DNA of 64,000 nucleotides from Oceanirhabdus sp. W0125-5 (GCF_027938815.1 NZ_CP115913.1:3692001-3756000); one strand, 5' to 3'; shown: positions 44,839 through 53,602, counted from the first letter of the stretch. Notes: a model not told the origin generated them from the letters alone. Program-made: numbers and translations.

Positions 44839-45657
44839 TTATCTTAATAATTGTAATACACCTTGTGGTGATTGATTAGCTTGAGCTAACATAGATTGAG
44901 CTGCTTGTTGAAGGATGTTGTTCTTACTGAAGTTCATCATTTCCTTAGCCATATCTACGTCTCTAACTCTTGACTCTGCCGCTTGGATATTTTCAGAAGC
45001 ATTATCAAGATTCTTGATTGTGTGCTCTAATCTATTCTGCCAAGAACCAAGGCTTGATCTCTCAGTAGAAATTGTTTTGATAGCAGTATCAAATTTTGCA
45101 ATTGCACTAGCAGCATTTCCAGAACTTGCAAAAGTGAAACCATTTAATGAAAGCTTTGCAGAACTCATAGTGTTGACTTTAATTTGTAAAGTTGTACCTT
45201 TATCAGCACCAATTTGGAATGTACCAACTGCATTTGTTAAAGTTCCATCTAATAATTTCTTTTCATTGAAAGTAGTGCTATCTTTTATTCTGTCTACCTC
45301 TTTAATTAATTCATCAACTTCAGTTTTTATTGCTTTTCTGTCATCAGTAACATTAGTATCGTTCGCAGCTTGTACAGCTAGTTCTCTCATTCTTTGAACG
45401 ATTTCTTGTGTTTCTTGAAGAGCACCTTCAGCAGTTTGAATAAGAGAGATACCATCTTGAGCATTTCTTGAAGCTTGATTTAAACCTCTTACTTGAGCTC
45501 TCATTTTTTCTGAGATAGAAAGACCTGCAGCATCGTCTCCAGCACGGTTAATTCTCATACCTGAAGATAATTTTTCCATTGACTTTCCAGCATTTCCAAT
45601 GTTAACTCCCATTTGTCTGTGAGCATTCATTGCATTAAGATTGTGATTAATAATCAT
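44839..45657 (-). CDS. hag: Main flagellin
   Basis: 272 residues. Canonical N-terminus (MIINHNLNAMNAHRQMGVN...MEKLSSGMRINRAGDDAAGLSISEKMRAQVRGLNQASRNAQDGISLIQTAEGAL) and C-terminus (RVRDVDMAKEMMNFSKNNILQQAAQSMLAQANQSPQGVLQLLR). The surface domain is short and Ser/Thr-bearing, so glycosylation sites must lie there. It is the filament subunit, transcribed alone from a strong sigma-28 promoter and probably controlled by CsrA through its leader. G+C and codon usage look higher than in the neighbouring sugar genes, as expected for a highly expressed gene. Confidence 0.97.
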   Translation of the reverse strand: MIINHNLNAMNAHRQMGVNIGNAGKSMEKLSSGMRINRAGDDAAGLSISEKMRAQVRGLNQASRNAQDGISLIQTAEGALQETQEIVQRMRELAVQAANDTNVTDDRKAIKTEVDELIKEVDRIKDSTTFNEKKLLDGTLTNAVGTFQIGADKGTTLQIKVNTMSSAKLSLNGFTFASSGNAASAIAKFDTAIKTISTERSSLGSWQNRLEHTIKNLDNASENIQAAESRVRDVDMAKEMMNFSKNNILQQAAQSMLAQANQSPQGVLQLLR

Positions 45658-45665
45658 AATAAATT

Positions 45666-45696
45666 CCTCCTTGATTTTTCCTTTGGCATCCTTGCC
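45666..45696 (-). promoter_or_regulatory. CsrA-binding hairpin and ribosome site in the flagellin leader
   Basis: On the minus strand GGCAAGGATGCC forms a 4-bp stem with an AGGA loop, matching the core of the CsrA consensus (ACARGGAUG). A second AAGGAGG, the ribosome site, follows 12 nt later. The pair has the spacing and order of the two CsrA sites known in the Bacillus subtilis hag leader. fliW and csrA lie 4 kb upstream. Confidence 0.75.
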
Positions 45697-45838
45697 TAAT
45701 ATTTAATATATATTTAAAAGCATTCGCTTTTAAAATCTTTTAATATCTACTAATTATACTTTCGTTTATTTTATTAAATCCTTTATACTTTTTAATAAAG
45801 TTTTCTTAATTTTTTATCTTTAATACTTCCTATTTTTA

Positions 45839-45865
45839 TTATCGTAAGATTTATATCTAGCTTTA
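45839..45865 (-). promoter_or_regulatory. Sigma-28 promoter of the main flagellin gene
   Basis: Minus strand TAAA, 15 nt, TACGATAA, close to TAAA-N15-GCCGATAA. The start would be near 45832, leaving a leader of about 175 nt. It lies just after the end of the fliT-like gene. Confidence 0.88.
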
Positions 45866-45884
45866 TACTTTTATTATAAAAAAA

Positions 45885-46220
45885 TTAAATTTCTTTACTT
45901 AAATAAACAGCTCTTGAATTCAAGTTATTATATCCAGCAGTAGCTTTTTTTTGTCTTCTTATTTTGATTAAGTTACTTTTAATTTCATTTTTTTTAGTTT
46001 CAAATTTGGATTTCATCACTTGATCTAGTTTAACCAAATTATACTTTACATATAAATCCTTTACTTCATTTTTCCCATTATCTTCTAAAATCATTTGATC
46101 TATTACTACTTGCCTTTTTTCAAACAACAGATCTAACTTCTCAAAATCATCTTTTTCTAATAAAACAATAATATCATTAGAAATTTGCTTATACTCAATA
46201 ATCAATTTTTCTAAATCCAT
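45885..46220 (-). CDS. FliT-like small helical protein after fliD
   Basis: 111 residues, all helical and charged (LIIEYKQISNDIIVLLEKDDFEKLDLLFEKRQVVIDQMI...), with the EKR/D spacing seen in FliT-family chaperones. FliT binds FliD in other bacteria, and the gene follows fliD directly. Sequence similarity in this family is low, so the name is not assigned. It ends right before the main flagellin promoter. Confidence 0.65.
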   Translation of the reverse strand: MDLEKLIIEYKQISNDIIVLLEKDDFEKLDLLFEKRQVVIDQMILEDNGKNEVKDLYVKYNLVKLDQVMKSKFETKKNEIKSNLIKIRRQKKATAGYNNLNSRAVYLSKEI

Positions 46221-46245
46221 AAAATCATCCTTAAAATATTATTTT

Positions 46246-47916
46246 TTAACCCATACCCATTTGAGAATAAAAACTACTCATTTGAGAATTCATCTGATTC
46301 ATCGCAGATTCTAACCTTGCAAATTGAGCATAATATTTATTTTCAACCTCAATCATTCTTCTATTAAGTTGATCAGTACTTACTGTCTTTCTATAAATTT
46401 GGTCAGGAATAGTATTTTGGCTTGCCCCACCTGTAATACTGAAATCATACTGCTTATTCGCATATATATTTAGAGTACCTTTTAACGTAGCTTTTCCATC
46501 TTTACCTATTCCAGGGTCTCCCGCATATGTTTCCACAATCTTATTTATTCTTGTAAATAATCCATCTTCATAATAAGTATCTGTACCTATATACTTATCG
46601 TCAAGGTTTTCTGTAGAGGATTTTCCAATAAAGAACTTAGTAAATTCTTCTACATTATTAGAGATTGCTTCTTTTAATTTAGTTTCATCTTTAATTAATA
46701 TTTTTCCTAATTGAGTCATATCTGATGAAGTATCAAGCCACAATGCACCTTCACCGTATATACCCATATGATATTCATTTTTACTATCAGATGCTTTATC
46801 AGAATATACAGGTGCAAATAAAGTACCTCTTAAGTCAGTCATTAATTTTCCCAAGTAAGAATCATTTTTTAAGATACCTTGTTTAGCTTTTATTTCCCAA
46901 GTCTTTATGTCCTCTTCTGACATTGATTCTTTTTGTTCAGTACTTAAAGGTTTATAGTCATACTGTTTTTTCTCTGAAAGTTTACTTTGAATCTTTTCCA
47001 TAAGATTGTTATAATCATCAATAAAACTTTTTATGTTATCAAATACTTTATCTGTATCATTCTTTTCAACTGTAATTGTTGTATCTCCAGTACCAGCTGT
47101 TTTAAGATTATACGTGACACCATTTGCAGTGAATTTATTACTTTCTTGGTTAGTTATAATCTCGCTTCTTCCATCAGGATATGTAATTGAAAACTCAGCG
47201 TTTTGACCACTATCCAAAGAAGCAACTCCTTCTGCAAATCCCAAAGAACTCACTAAATCACCTGCATCATTATCTGTTAATGTAACTGATAAATTCTTTG
47301 TTGAACCTGAAGCATTAGTTTTAAAAACAAACTTCTTTGTGAGTTCATCGAAAGTAGCAGTAGCATCAGCTGATATATTTGTATCATTATTAAGTGTATC
47401 TAAAACATTTTGAATAGTTGTATCTGCATCAACCGCTATATCAACTGTATTACCGTTAATATCGAAAGTAACAGTTTTCCCTTCAAGACTTCCATTAATA
47501 TCCTTTAATTTAGTTGCTGTACCACTAGTAGCTGTTATTGCTGCTCCATCAACCACAGCTGCCTCTGCCAATTTTGTTACATTTAATTTATATGTTCCTT
47601 CTATAGCAGTAGCTCCTGCTGTAAATCCTATAGCATTTTCATTACTATTTGTCACTTTAACAGAACTAAATTTACTTTCAGATAAAATATACTTATCTGA
47701 GATTGGATCAAAATAATCCTGTATATCTTTAATATCTGTTATAATATCTCGATACATCTCTTGTTTCCATTGCATAATTTGTTTTTCTTGATTTACTTTA
47801 TCAATTTTCAGCTGATAATTAGCAGTCATTGCTTTTACCATAGCATCCGTATCCATACCAGTTGCCATACCAGTAATTCTCATCATATTACTTCCTGCAC
47901 TTCCTACACTTGACAT
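46246..47916 (-). CDS. fliD: FliD, filament cap protein (HAP2)
   Basis: 556 residues. The N-terminal FliD domain (RITGMATGMDTDAMVKAMTANYQLKIDKVNQEKQIMQWKQEMYRDI) and the C-terminal domain (GKILIKDETKLKEAISNNVEEFTKFF ... RRMIEVENKYYAQFARLESAMNQMNSQMSSFYSQMGMG) are clear. The middle is the variable exposed part. It caps the filament so that exported flagellin polymerises. Placed after fliS. Confidence 0.96.
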   Translation of the reverse strand: MSSVGSAGSNMMRITGMATGMDTDAMVKAMTANYQLKIDKVNQEKQIMQWKQEMYRDIITDIKDIQDYFDPISDKYILSESKFSSVKVTNSNENAIGFTAGATAIEGTYKLNVTKLAEAAVVDGAAITATSGTATKLKDINGSLEGKTVTFDINGNTVDIAVDADTTIQNVLDTLNNDTNISADATATFDELTKKFVFKTNASGSTKNLSVTLTDNDAGDLVSSLGFAEGVASLDSGQNAEFSITYPDGRSEIITNQESNKFTANGVTYNLKTAGTGDTTITVEKNDTDKVFDNIKSFIDDYNNLMEKIQSKLSEKKQYDYKPLSTEQKESMSEEDIKTWEIKAKQGILKNDSYLGKLMTDLRGTLFAPVYSDKASDSKNEYHMGIYGEGALWLDTSSDMTQLGKILIKDETKLKEAISNNVEEFTKFFIGKSSTENLDDKYIGTDTYYEDGLFTRINKIVETYAGDPGIGKDGKATLKGTLNIYANKQYDFSITGGASQNTIPDQIYRKTVSTDQLNRRMIEVENKYYAQFARLESAMNQMNSQMSSFYSQMGMG

Positions 47917-47952
47917 CTTAACACCACCTTTTAATTCTGAAAAAATTATAAA

Positions 47953-48345
47953 CTACTTAGCTACTTTTGAAATTTTTGATGCTTCATACCAAGTATCTCT
48001 TACTTCCTGAATGAGAGGAATAACTTCATTCATTATTTCAATACTTTTTTTTATATTAGCTTGTCCTAGTCTATCCACTATAAATTGATAAATACTCATC
48101 AACTTAGAACCCCACTCTCCAGCTGCTGAAACATCAAGTGTTGCTATTAATTCAAAGAAAATATTTTGCGTTTTAATTATATTGTTATGCGCCTTTTGAA
48201 TCTGATTGTCAATCATACCTTGTCTTGCAATTTCTGCAAATTTCACTGCTCCGTCAACTAACATTAATAACAATTGCTCCTTAGAAGCATAATTCACACT
48301 ATTTGTTTTATACGCATTAGCTGCATTTTTATATCCAAATGTCAT
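47953..48345 (-). CDS. fliS: FliS, flagellin-specific export chaperone
   Basis: About 130 residues, with ANAYKTNSVNYASKEQLLLMLVDGAVKFAEIARQGM and ...NNIIKTQNIFFELIATLDVSAAGEWGSKLMSIYQFIVDRL as in FliS four-helix bundles. It keeps flagellin unfolded for export and binds FliW partners in bacilli. The start at 48345 gives the family N-terminus; ATG 48351 or a GTG at 48354 are alternatives. Confidence 0.92.
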   Translation of the reverse strand: MTFGYKNAANAYKTNSVNYASKEQLLLMLVDGAVKFAEIARQGMIDNQIQKAHNNIIKTQNIFFELIATLDVSAAGEWGSKLMSIYQFIVDRLGQANIKKSIEIMNEVIPLIQEVRDTWYEASKISKVAK

Positions 48346-48353
48346 TATCATCA

Positions 48354-48620
48354 CTACCTTTTCTTATTGAGATATTTTCCACTTAAATTGTCATCTTCTT
48401 TTGTAGCATTTATTATTATTGTTTTTTTTTCTTTATAAGCATCTACTACAATTTTTTTACGATGATTAGATATTTTTTTATGATAAGCAGGTTTTTCTTT
48501 ACCCTTATAATCAATATTACCTTTTTCCGATCTCCTAATACTATTAACTCTTTCATCTTTTGTAATATCAATTATTTTCTGTATAAGTTCAAGATCAACT
48601 TTATTGAGTTTATGCTCCAT
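48354..48620 (-). CDS. Small hypothetical protein between flaG and fliS
   Basis: 88 residues, strongly basic (KNISNHRKKI-type segments, ending GKYLNKKR), no membrane span or signal. The N-terminal helix (NKVDLELIQKIIDITKDERVN) could be a small binding motif. The gene is tightly packed (11 bp after flaG, overlapping the fliS region), so it is probably expressed with them. No family recognised. Confidence 0.65.
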   Translation of the reverse strand: MEHKLNKVDLELIQKIIDITKDERVNSIRRSEKGNIDYKGKEKPAYHKKISNHRKKIVVDAYKEKKTIIINATKEDDNLSGKYLNKKR

Positions 48621-48631
48621 AAGGACATCTC

Positions 48632-49066
48632 CTAAGCTTTTTTATCAATAACAATCCCTTCAGCCATTTTTACCATAGTTGCAATCATATCAAGAATCTT
48701 TTTAGGTGGAACTTCAACAATTACATCTCCAGTATCCTCATCTATTATCTTCATCATTAAGTCACTTTTAAAGAACTCATGATTTTCCACTTCAATCCTA
48801 CTGTTTCTTTTTTTTAAAAGTTTATTAATAATTTCAATAGCCTCTTTAATTTTTTCTTCCTTATCAGCACCTTCAAATTGATCATTTAATAAAAGAACAT
48901 CATTTCTCTTATTATTAGTCTCATTCTCAACATTATCCTTATTTACTACCGTTGAGCTTACAACTTCATTTTCAATTTTATTGTCATTTTCTTGTATTTT
49001 TATTTTAACACTTTCATTGTTTTTTAAATTGTTAAATTTCAAATTAGTTGTTGAATTTATTTTCAT
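48632..49066 (-). CDS. flaG: FlaG family protein
   Basis: 144 residues. The C-terminal half has the FlaG signature (LMMKIIDEDTGDVIVEVPPKKILDMIATMVKMAEGIVIDKKA). The N-terminal half is Asn/Lys/Glu-rich and disordered, longer than in many FlaG proteins. FlaG affects filament length or flagellin secretion in other bacteria. Lies between csrA and the small ORF. Confidence 0.9.
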   Translation of the reverse strand: MKINSTTNLKFNNLKNNESVKIKIQENDNKIENEVVSSTVVNKDNVENETNNKRNDVLLLNDQFEGADKEEKIKEAIEIINKLLKKRNSRIEVENHEFFKSDLMMKIIDEDTGDVIVEVPPKKILDMIATMVKMAEGIVIDKKA

Positions 49067-49082
49067 TCCAGTTCCCCCTATA

Positions 49083-49307
49083 TTACTTTTTTACATTTTT
49101 TAATGCATCCAATGAGTTTAAATCTCCAATTATAGCTTTATAATTTTCATCCTTAACTTCTTCTAAGAGTTCTGTTCTTAGTATTAAAGTTTCCCTTGGT
49201 GCATCTATGGCAATCTTCACTGAATTTTCATTTATTTCAACAATCTTTACTGTTATATCATCACCTATTTGAAGTCCTTCGTTTTTTTTTCTTTTAATTA
49301 CAAGCAC
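49083..49307 (-). CDS. csrA: CsrA, translational regulator
   Basis: 74 residues: MLVIKRKKNEGLQIGDDITVKIVEINENSVKIAIDAPRETLILRTELLEEV is a complete CsrA core; the C-terminal tail is slightly extended. CsrA dimers bind GGA hairpins in mRNA leaders and block ribosome access. The expected target is the flagellin leader at 45666-45696. The gene overlaps fliW by 10 bases, so antagonist and regulator are made together. Confidence 0.96.
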   Translation of the reverse strand: MLVIKRKKNEGLQIGDDITVKIVEINENSVKIAIDAPRETLILRTELLEEVKDENYKAIIGDLNSLDALKNVKK

Positions 49308-49738
49308 TCCACTTCCTCCTTAAAAATCAGGTGTTTTACAAGATACTCATCATTATTACTAATAATTTGTTCACCAAGATTATTTTTAATATTCACTACT
49401 ATTGGCGCTCTTAAATTTGATGTAATTTTTTTATAATCCGAATGTAATGTAACTATTGTATAAAGCATTACATCTGTTGGCTTAATAATATTTAGATTTT
49501 TAAGCACTTCATTACTGAGATTTATTTGATATTTTTCATCACAATTAAATGGAGAAACGATAACAAAAGCAATATCTGCTCTATCAAGAGAATGCATTAT
49601 TTTAAATATTGGATTACCTTCAATATCTTTAATAATAAACCTTTTTAAATTTTCAAATCCAGGCAACCCTTTTTTAAAAGTTACAATTTCTGTATCTGAA
49701 TATTGAATTTTTCCGTGAACCTTTGAGATTAACTCCAT
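49298..49738 (-). CDS. fliW: FliW, CsrA antagonist and flagellin-binding assembly factor
   Basis: 146 residues: VHGKIQYSDTEIVTFKKGLPGFENLKRFII, then IAFVIVSPFNCDEKYQINLSNEVLKNL, typical FliW. It binds flagellin or CsrA; when flagellin is exported, FliW frees itself to remove CsrA from the flagellin message. Placed between flgL and csrA exactly as in bacilli. Confidence 0.96.
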   Translation of the reverse strand: MELISKVHGKIQYSDTEIVTFKKGLPGFENLKRFIIKDIEGNPIFKIMHSLDRADIAFVIVSPFNCDEKYQINLSNEVLKNLNIIKPTDVMLYTIVTLHSDYKKITSNLRAPIVVNIKNNLGEQIISNNDEYLVKHLIFKEEVECL

Positions 49739-49751
49739 ATCATCACCAGTC

Positions 49752-50744
49752 CTATCTTAAATAATCTATGAGACTTGGCTGGATTACCTTAGCACTCGTC
49801 TGAAGAGATGCTAAATACACAGTCTGCATAGTTGCATATTCCATTGTTTTCTCAGCAATATCGATATCTTCCGTCTTTGAAAGAATTTCTTTTATATTAA
49901 AATTTTCTTCTTCATTTCTTACTTTTGCGCTCTCCATTCTATTCTGCATTGCTCCAACTCTAGATCTTAGTTTAGTTAAATTCTCAAGAATATTTTTAAC
50001 ATCTGTTAGGTCATCACTTAATAATTTATCTAGTGCATCAGGATCTGTTGCACCAGAACCATCACTAGCTTTCCCATCAAGATGATTTGCCAAGGATTTC
50101 ATAATATTAATTACATTTTTATCTTCACCATTTAAGTTCTTAAACTCTAGTATTTCCACTGCATTAACATTATATCCAATAGTTACTCCTGAAGATATTT
50201 CTATATTAAGTTTTGAGTCTATCATTTTCTTTTCTTGATCAGTTGCATTTATATTTATATCAGAATAATACTTTAAATCTGTGTTCCCATCACTATTTAA
50301 GATTGCATCTGTAGGTTTTACAGTTCCTCTAGTTCCTCCAAATATAAACTTACCATCGAAACTAGTATTTAATATTTGTGAGAATTCCGATACTCTCTCG
50401 TTAATTTCATCTTTTATAGCTTTTCTCTCATTATCACTATATCCACCATTACCTGCTGAAATCATTAACTCATGAATTCTTTGGAATACATTATTAGCTT
50501 GCCCAAGAGCAGTATCTGTTGTATCCAGCCAATTTATAGCATCTTTTACATTCTCGTTATATTGTTTGTTTGTATCAATATCAGAATACAATTGCATTGA
50601 TCTTGCAACTTTAAAAGGATCATCTGAAGGTCTTTTAAATTCTTTACCAGTTGTTAACTGTGTCTGAATACGCTGCATATTCTTAAGATTATAGTTAAGA
50701 TCTCTTAAGAAGTTATTTGACATCATTTTATTTGTAACTCTCAT
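49752..50744 (-). CDS. flgL: FlgL, hook-filament junction protein (HAP3)
   Basis: 330 residues with flagellin-like ends: RVTNKMMSNNFLRDLNYNLKNMQRIQTQLTTGKEFKRPSDDPFKVARSM and a C-terminal SKTEDIDIAEKTMEYATMQTVYLASLQTSAKVIQPSLIDYLR. It joins the hook to the filament after FlgK. In the usual flgK-flgL order. Confidence 0.95.
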   Translation of the reverse strand: MRVTNKMMSNNFLRDLNYNLKNMQRIQTQLTTGKEFKRPSDDPFKVARSMQLYSDIDTNKQYNENVKDAINWLDTTDTALGQANNVFQRIHELMISAGNGGYSDNERKAIKDEINERVSEFSQILNTSFDGKFIFGGTRGTVKPTDAILNSDGNTDLKYYSDININATDQEKKMIDSKLNIEISSGVTIGYNVNAVEILEFKNLNGEDKNVINIMKSLANHLDGKASDGSGATDPDALDKLLSDDLTDVKNILENLTKLRSRVGAMQNRMESAKVRNEEENFNIKEILSKTEDIDIAEKTMEYATMQTVYLASLQTSAKVIQPSLIDYLR

Positions 50745-50773
50745 TTTATCACCAACCTACTATAGGATATTAT

Positions 50774-52702
50774 CTATCTTTTTAATCCATTAATAACTAC
50801 ATCTAGTAATTCATCAACTGTAGATACAATCTTAGCATTTGCTGAATAGGCATGCTGATATTGTATTAAACTTGCCATTTCTTCATCTAATGAAACTCCC
50901 GAAACAGATTCTCTAGCTTGCTGGAACCCCCCAATTAGTGAAGATTGATTCAATCCAATTCTTTTAGCTTCTTGCGTCTGTATTCCAAGTTCATTGATTA
51001 CATCTTTAAAATAATTATCTGTAGTTGTACCAGACTTATTATTTTTTATTGTTTTAACTCCAACAGCGTTAACTTCTAAAGTTCCACCTGTTAGGTTACT
51101 AATAAACTCTGCTCTTGTGGTACTTTCCTTCATTCCACCTATTTTCATAAATGCATTACGAAGTTGAGCTATTGTAAGAGCTCTGTTACCATCAGTAGTT
51201 CCATTTTCAACATTATTTTCAGTTTGATCGTACAGATCATCATTTGTTTTTGTTTTTATCTTCATTACATCATTCATAATTTCTTGGTTTATTGTGATAT
51301 TACCAGCTGTTATTTCATTTTCACTTGTAATAACCTCACCAAGGTTTGTCAATAATCCACCACTATAAATTGCTTTATCCTTATTTACGAAGAATGGTAA
51401 GAAATCCATATGCTTACCATTGGAATCTCCCTTTAATTTATTATCCCCATCTATATAGTTTGCTAAAGCCTCAAGATTCGCAGCATCTGGAATATCAGTA
51501 ACACCACTATGAATACTATTAACTGCCATTGCCAATCCTTTAGCTAACTTATCCATCTGTGCCATATACTTATCTACATCTTTTTGAACAGACTGCAGTC
51601 CATTTAGTTTCCCTTTTGATGGTTCAAATAATCCTAGTTCACTTCTGAATTTATCTTTGGTAATTGTTATTCCTGCACCACCATTAATTTCAGCATAGGA
51701 TTTTCCTTTTTCATTAGCCCAGAGAATTCTTGTTTCTGATATTTCTCTAATAATCTCTTCTTTTTGCTCTTTATTCATTCCTCCAGCAAAAGTAATATCC
51801 ACTGTATCACCAGAATCATTTGAGTTTCCTGCTCTATATGTGTCCAATTTTAATCCTGTTATTGTTCCATTAGCTGGATCTTTAACTACAGTTACTCCAC
51901 TTATATAAGCAAATCTTGAAACTGACATATTTGGATCTTTTCTTACTAAAAGCTTTTCAGCTCCACCAGGTATAGTCGCTGAGTCTTGAGCTGTAATGTC
52001 TTGTCCATAAAAACTTTGCTTTTTAATATCCATATTCATTAATGTACTTAACTCATCTAAAAGTTGATCTCTTCTGTCCATTAAATCATTTGGTTCCTGC
52101 TCAGAAACTTTTACACTAATAATTTGTTGATTCAAGTCATCTATTTGTGCAAGAACATTGTTAACTTTGAAAACACTTTCCTTAATTTGAAGGTTGGTAT
52201 TTTCTTTTAATTTGTTCAATTGCTCATAATTGTGATTAAGTTCATCAGCAAGTGCTTTTGACTGCTGTGCAACTACCGTTCTAGCATTTGAACTCTGTGG
52301 TTGTTTTGATAATTGATGCCATGAGTCATAGAATTTCCCTAATAGTCCCGAAATTCCTGTATCAGATGGTTCGTTATATATATTTTCGATTTCCCCTAAT
52401 AATGCTTCTCTAGCCTCATACTTACCTTGAGTACTAAACTCACCTCTAATTTGGAAATCTATAAATTCATTTCTTATTCTTTTAACTGTATCCACTTGAA
52501 CACCTGTACCAAGCTGACCTGGGCCAATGTAAGAGTTCATTGATGGTGCTTGATATGGAGAAGTTGTTTGCAGTTGTGCTCTCTGTCTCGAATATCCTTC
52601 AGTGTTAGCATTTGCAACATTGTGATTAGTAATACTAATTGAATATTGTTGAGCAGACATTCCTCTTTTTGCTATATTAAAAATCGATAATAAACCTGAC
52701 AT
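50774..52702 (-). CDS. flgK: FlgK, hook-filament junction protein (HAP1)
   Basis: 642 residues. The N-terminus (LLSIFNIAKRGMSAQQYSISITNHNVANANTEGYSRQRAQLQTT) and C-terminus (VSLDEEMASLIQYQHAYSANAKIVSTVDELLDVVINGLKR) carry the axial-protein motifs. The large middle is variable. It is the first junction protein on the hook; flgN upstream encodes its chaperone. Confidence 0.96.
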   Translation of the reverse strand: MSGLLSIFNIAKRGMSAQQYSISITNHNVANANTEGYSRQRAQLQTTSPYQAPSMNSYIGPGQLGTGVQVDTVKRIRNEFIDFQIRGEFSTQGKYEAREALLGEIENIYNEPSDTGISGLLGKFYDSWHQLSKQPQSSNARTVVAQQSKALADELNHNYEQLNKLKENTNLQIKESVFKVNNVLAQIDDLNQQIISVKVSEQEPNDLMDRRDQLLDELSTLMNMDIKKQSFYGQDITAQDSATIPGGAEKLLVRKDPNMSVSRFAYISGVTVVKDPANGTITGLKLDTYRAGNSNDSGDTVDITFAGGMNKEQKEEIIREISETRILWANEKGKSYAEINGGAGITITKDKFRSELGLFEPSKGKLNGLQSVQKDVDKYMAQMDKLAKGLAMAVNSIHSGVTDIPDAANLEALANYIDGDNKLKGDSNGKHMDFLPFFVNKDKAIYSGGLLTNLGEVITSENEITAGNITINQEIMNDVMKIKTKTNDDLYDQTENNVENGTTDGNRALTIAQLRNAFMKIGGMKESTTRAEFISNLTGGTLEVNAVGVKTIKNNKSGTTTDNYFKDVINELGIQTQEAKRIGLNQSSLIGGFQQARESVSGVSLDEEMASLIQYQHAYSANAKIVSTVDELLDVVINGLKR

Positions 52703-52706
52703 TATA

Positions 52707-53120
52707 TCACCTCTTCACTTTACCATAGGAATTATATACATTTGTTCTTTTACTATTAGGTTTTAAAGCATTAAGAAGTTGGTTTGTAAAACTTAACTTC
52801 TGTTTTAAAATCAAATCATTAGTTTCCTTTTGCATTGTTAAAACCTCAAGTAATCTTCTAATTTCCTTATATAACTCGCTTATTTGAGAGTCCTGAAGTT
52901 TGTCTACAACAACCTTCATGCTAGTTTCACCCAACATTCCTCTTCTTTCCATCTCAATTTCTGCGACAATCTTTGATGCATTTTGTATCTTTTTAACACA
53001 CTCTTCCATGTCTAGCAAGGAGTCACTTGCTATAAATCTATGTTGTTCTTCTAGTAAATTAAGCAAATTCTCCAATGCAGTATGTTCTTTTTGCATTATT
53101 TCAAGTATCTTATCTCTCAT
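52707..53120 (-). CDS. flgN: FlgN, export chaperone for FlgK/FlgL
   Basis: 137 residues, long alpha-helical (KEHTALENLLNLLEEQHRFIASDSLLDMEECVKKIQNASKIVAEIEMERRGML), the FlgN pattern, with a C-terminal NSYGKVKR tail. It binds unfolded FlgK and FlgL. Located between flgM and flgK, as in bacilli and clostridia. Confidence 0.9.
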   Translation of the reverse strand: MRDKILEIMQKEHTALENLLNLLEEQHRFIASDSLLDMEECVKKIQNASKIVAEIEMERRGMLGETSMKVVVDKLQDSQISELYKEIRRLLEVLTMQKETNDLILKQKLSFTNQLLNALKPNSKRTNVYNSYGKVKR

Positions 53121-53133
53121 TACTTCCTCCTTA

Positions 53134-53406
53134 CTATATTTCCTCTCCTTTTATATGCCCAATTATCTTTTTAGCAATCTTATTGCTATCAATTTTATAT
53201 GTTCCATTATCTACTTTTTCTTTTATCTCATTAACCAGTTTTTCTCTATCTTCTCTGTTTAGTGAGTCAATTTTACTTAACTTTCTACCAATATCAGAAA
53301 TCTGAACTTTATCTTTTTCTCTTCTCATTTGCGTATTAGTATTTTTATTAATATTCTTGTTATAGTATTTATTAACATAGTTTGCTCTTATTCCATTAAT
53401 TTTCAT
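53134..53406 (-). CDS. flgM: FlgM, anti-sigma-28 factor
   Basis: 90 residues. KINGIRANYVNKYY start, then DKVQISDIGRKLSKIDSLNREDREKLVNEIKEKVDNGTYKIDSNKIAKKIIGHI, the sigma-28-binding helical region. It holds sigma-28 inactive until exported through the finished hook. The start is set at ATG 53406 (GGGGTG upstream); the earlier in-frame ATG at 53460 lies within the sigma-28 -10 box and cannot be in the transcript. Confidence 0.93.
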   Translation of the reverse strand: MKINGIRANYVNKYYNKNINKNTNTQMRREKDKVQISDIGRKLSKIDSLNREDREKLVNEIKEKVDNGTYKIDSNKIAKKIIGHIKGEEI

Positions 53407-53450
53407 ATCCACACCCCAGATATTAATTTCATTTTTATTTTCTAATCTTA

Positions 53451-53477
53451 TTATCGTCATTTATTCAATAAAGTTTA
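53451..53477 (-). promoter_or_regulatory. Sigma-28 promoter of the flgM operon
   Basis: Minus strand TAAA, 15 nt, GACGATAA. Predicted start about 53444, leader about 38 nt. It makes flgM and the junction/cap genes part of the sigma-28 regulon that FlgM controls, a negative loop as in Bacillus. Confidence 0.85.
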
Positions 53478-53530
53478 TAAGTATAATTAGTTTTTCTAAT
53501 ACTATTATTTCATAGGAAAAAAATAATAAA

Positions 53531-53557
53531 CTCATAAGAGAATAATTCTCTTATGAG
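53531..53557 (-). terminator. Intrinsic terminator after fliY
   Basis: Perfect 12-bp stem (CTCATAAGAGAA/TTCTCTTATGAG) with a 3-nt loop, then TTTATTATTTTTTT on the minus strand. It ends the chemotaxis-switch operon about 45 bp after fliY and before the flgM promoter. Confidence 0.92.
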
Positions 53558-53602
53558 CCTATTGATAAAATATTACTATTTTAATTTTAAATTTGTTTTT
53601 AC

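Noticed and set aside
45841..45890. T-rich tail after the fliT-like gene as a terminator
   Set aside because: No stable stem is formed; the bases belong to the flagellin promoter.
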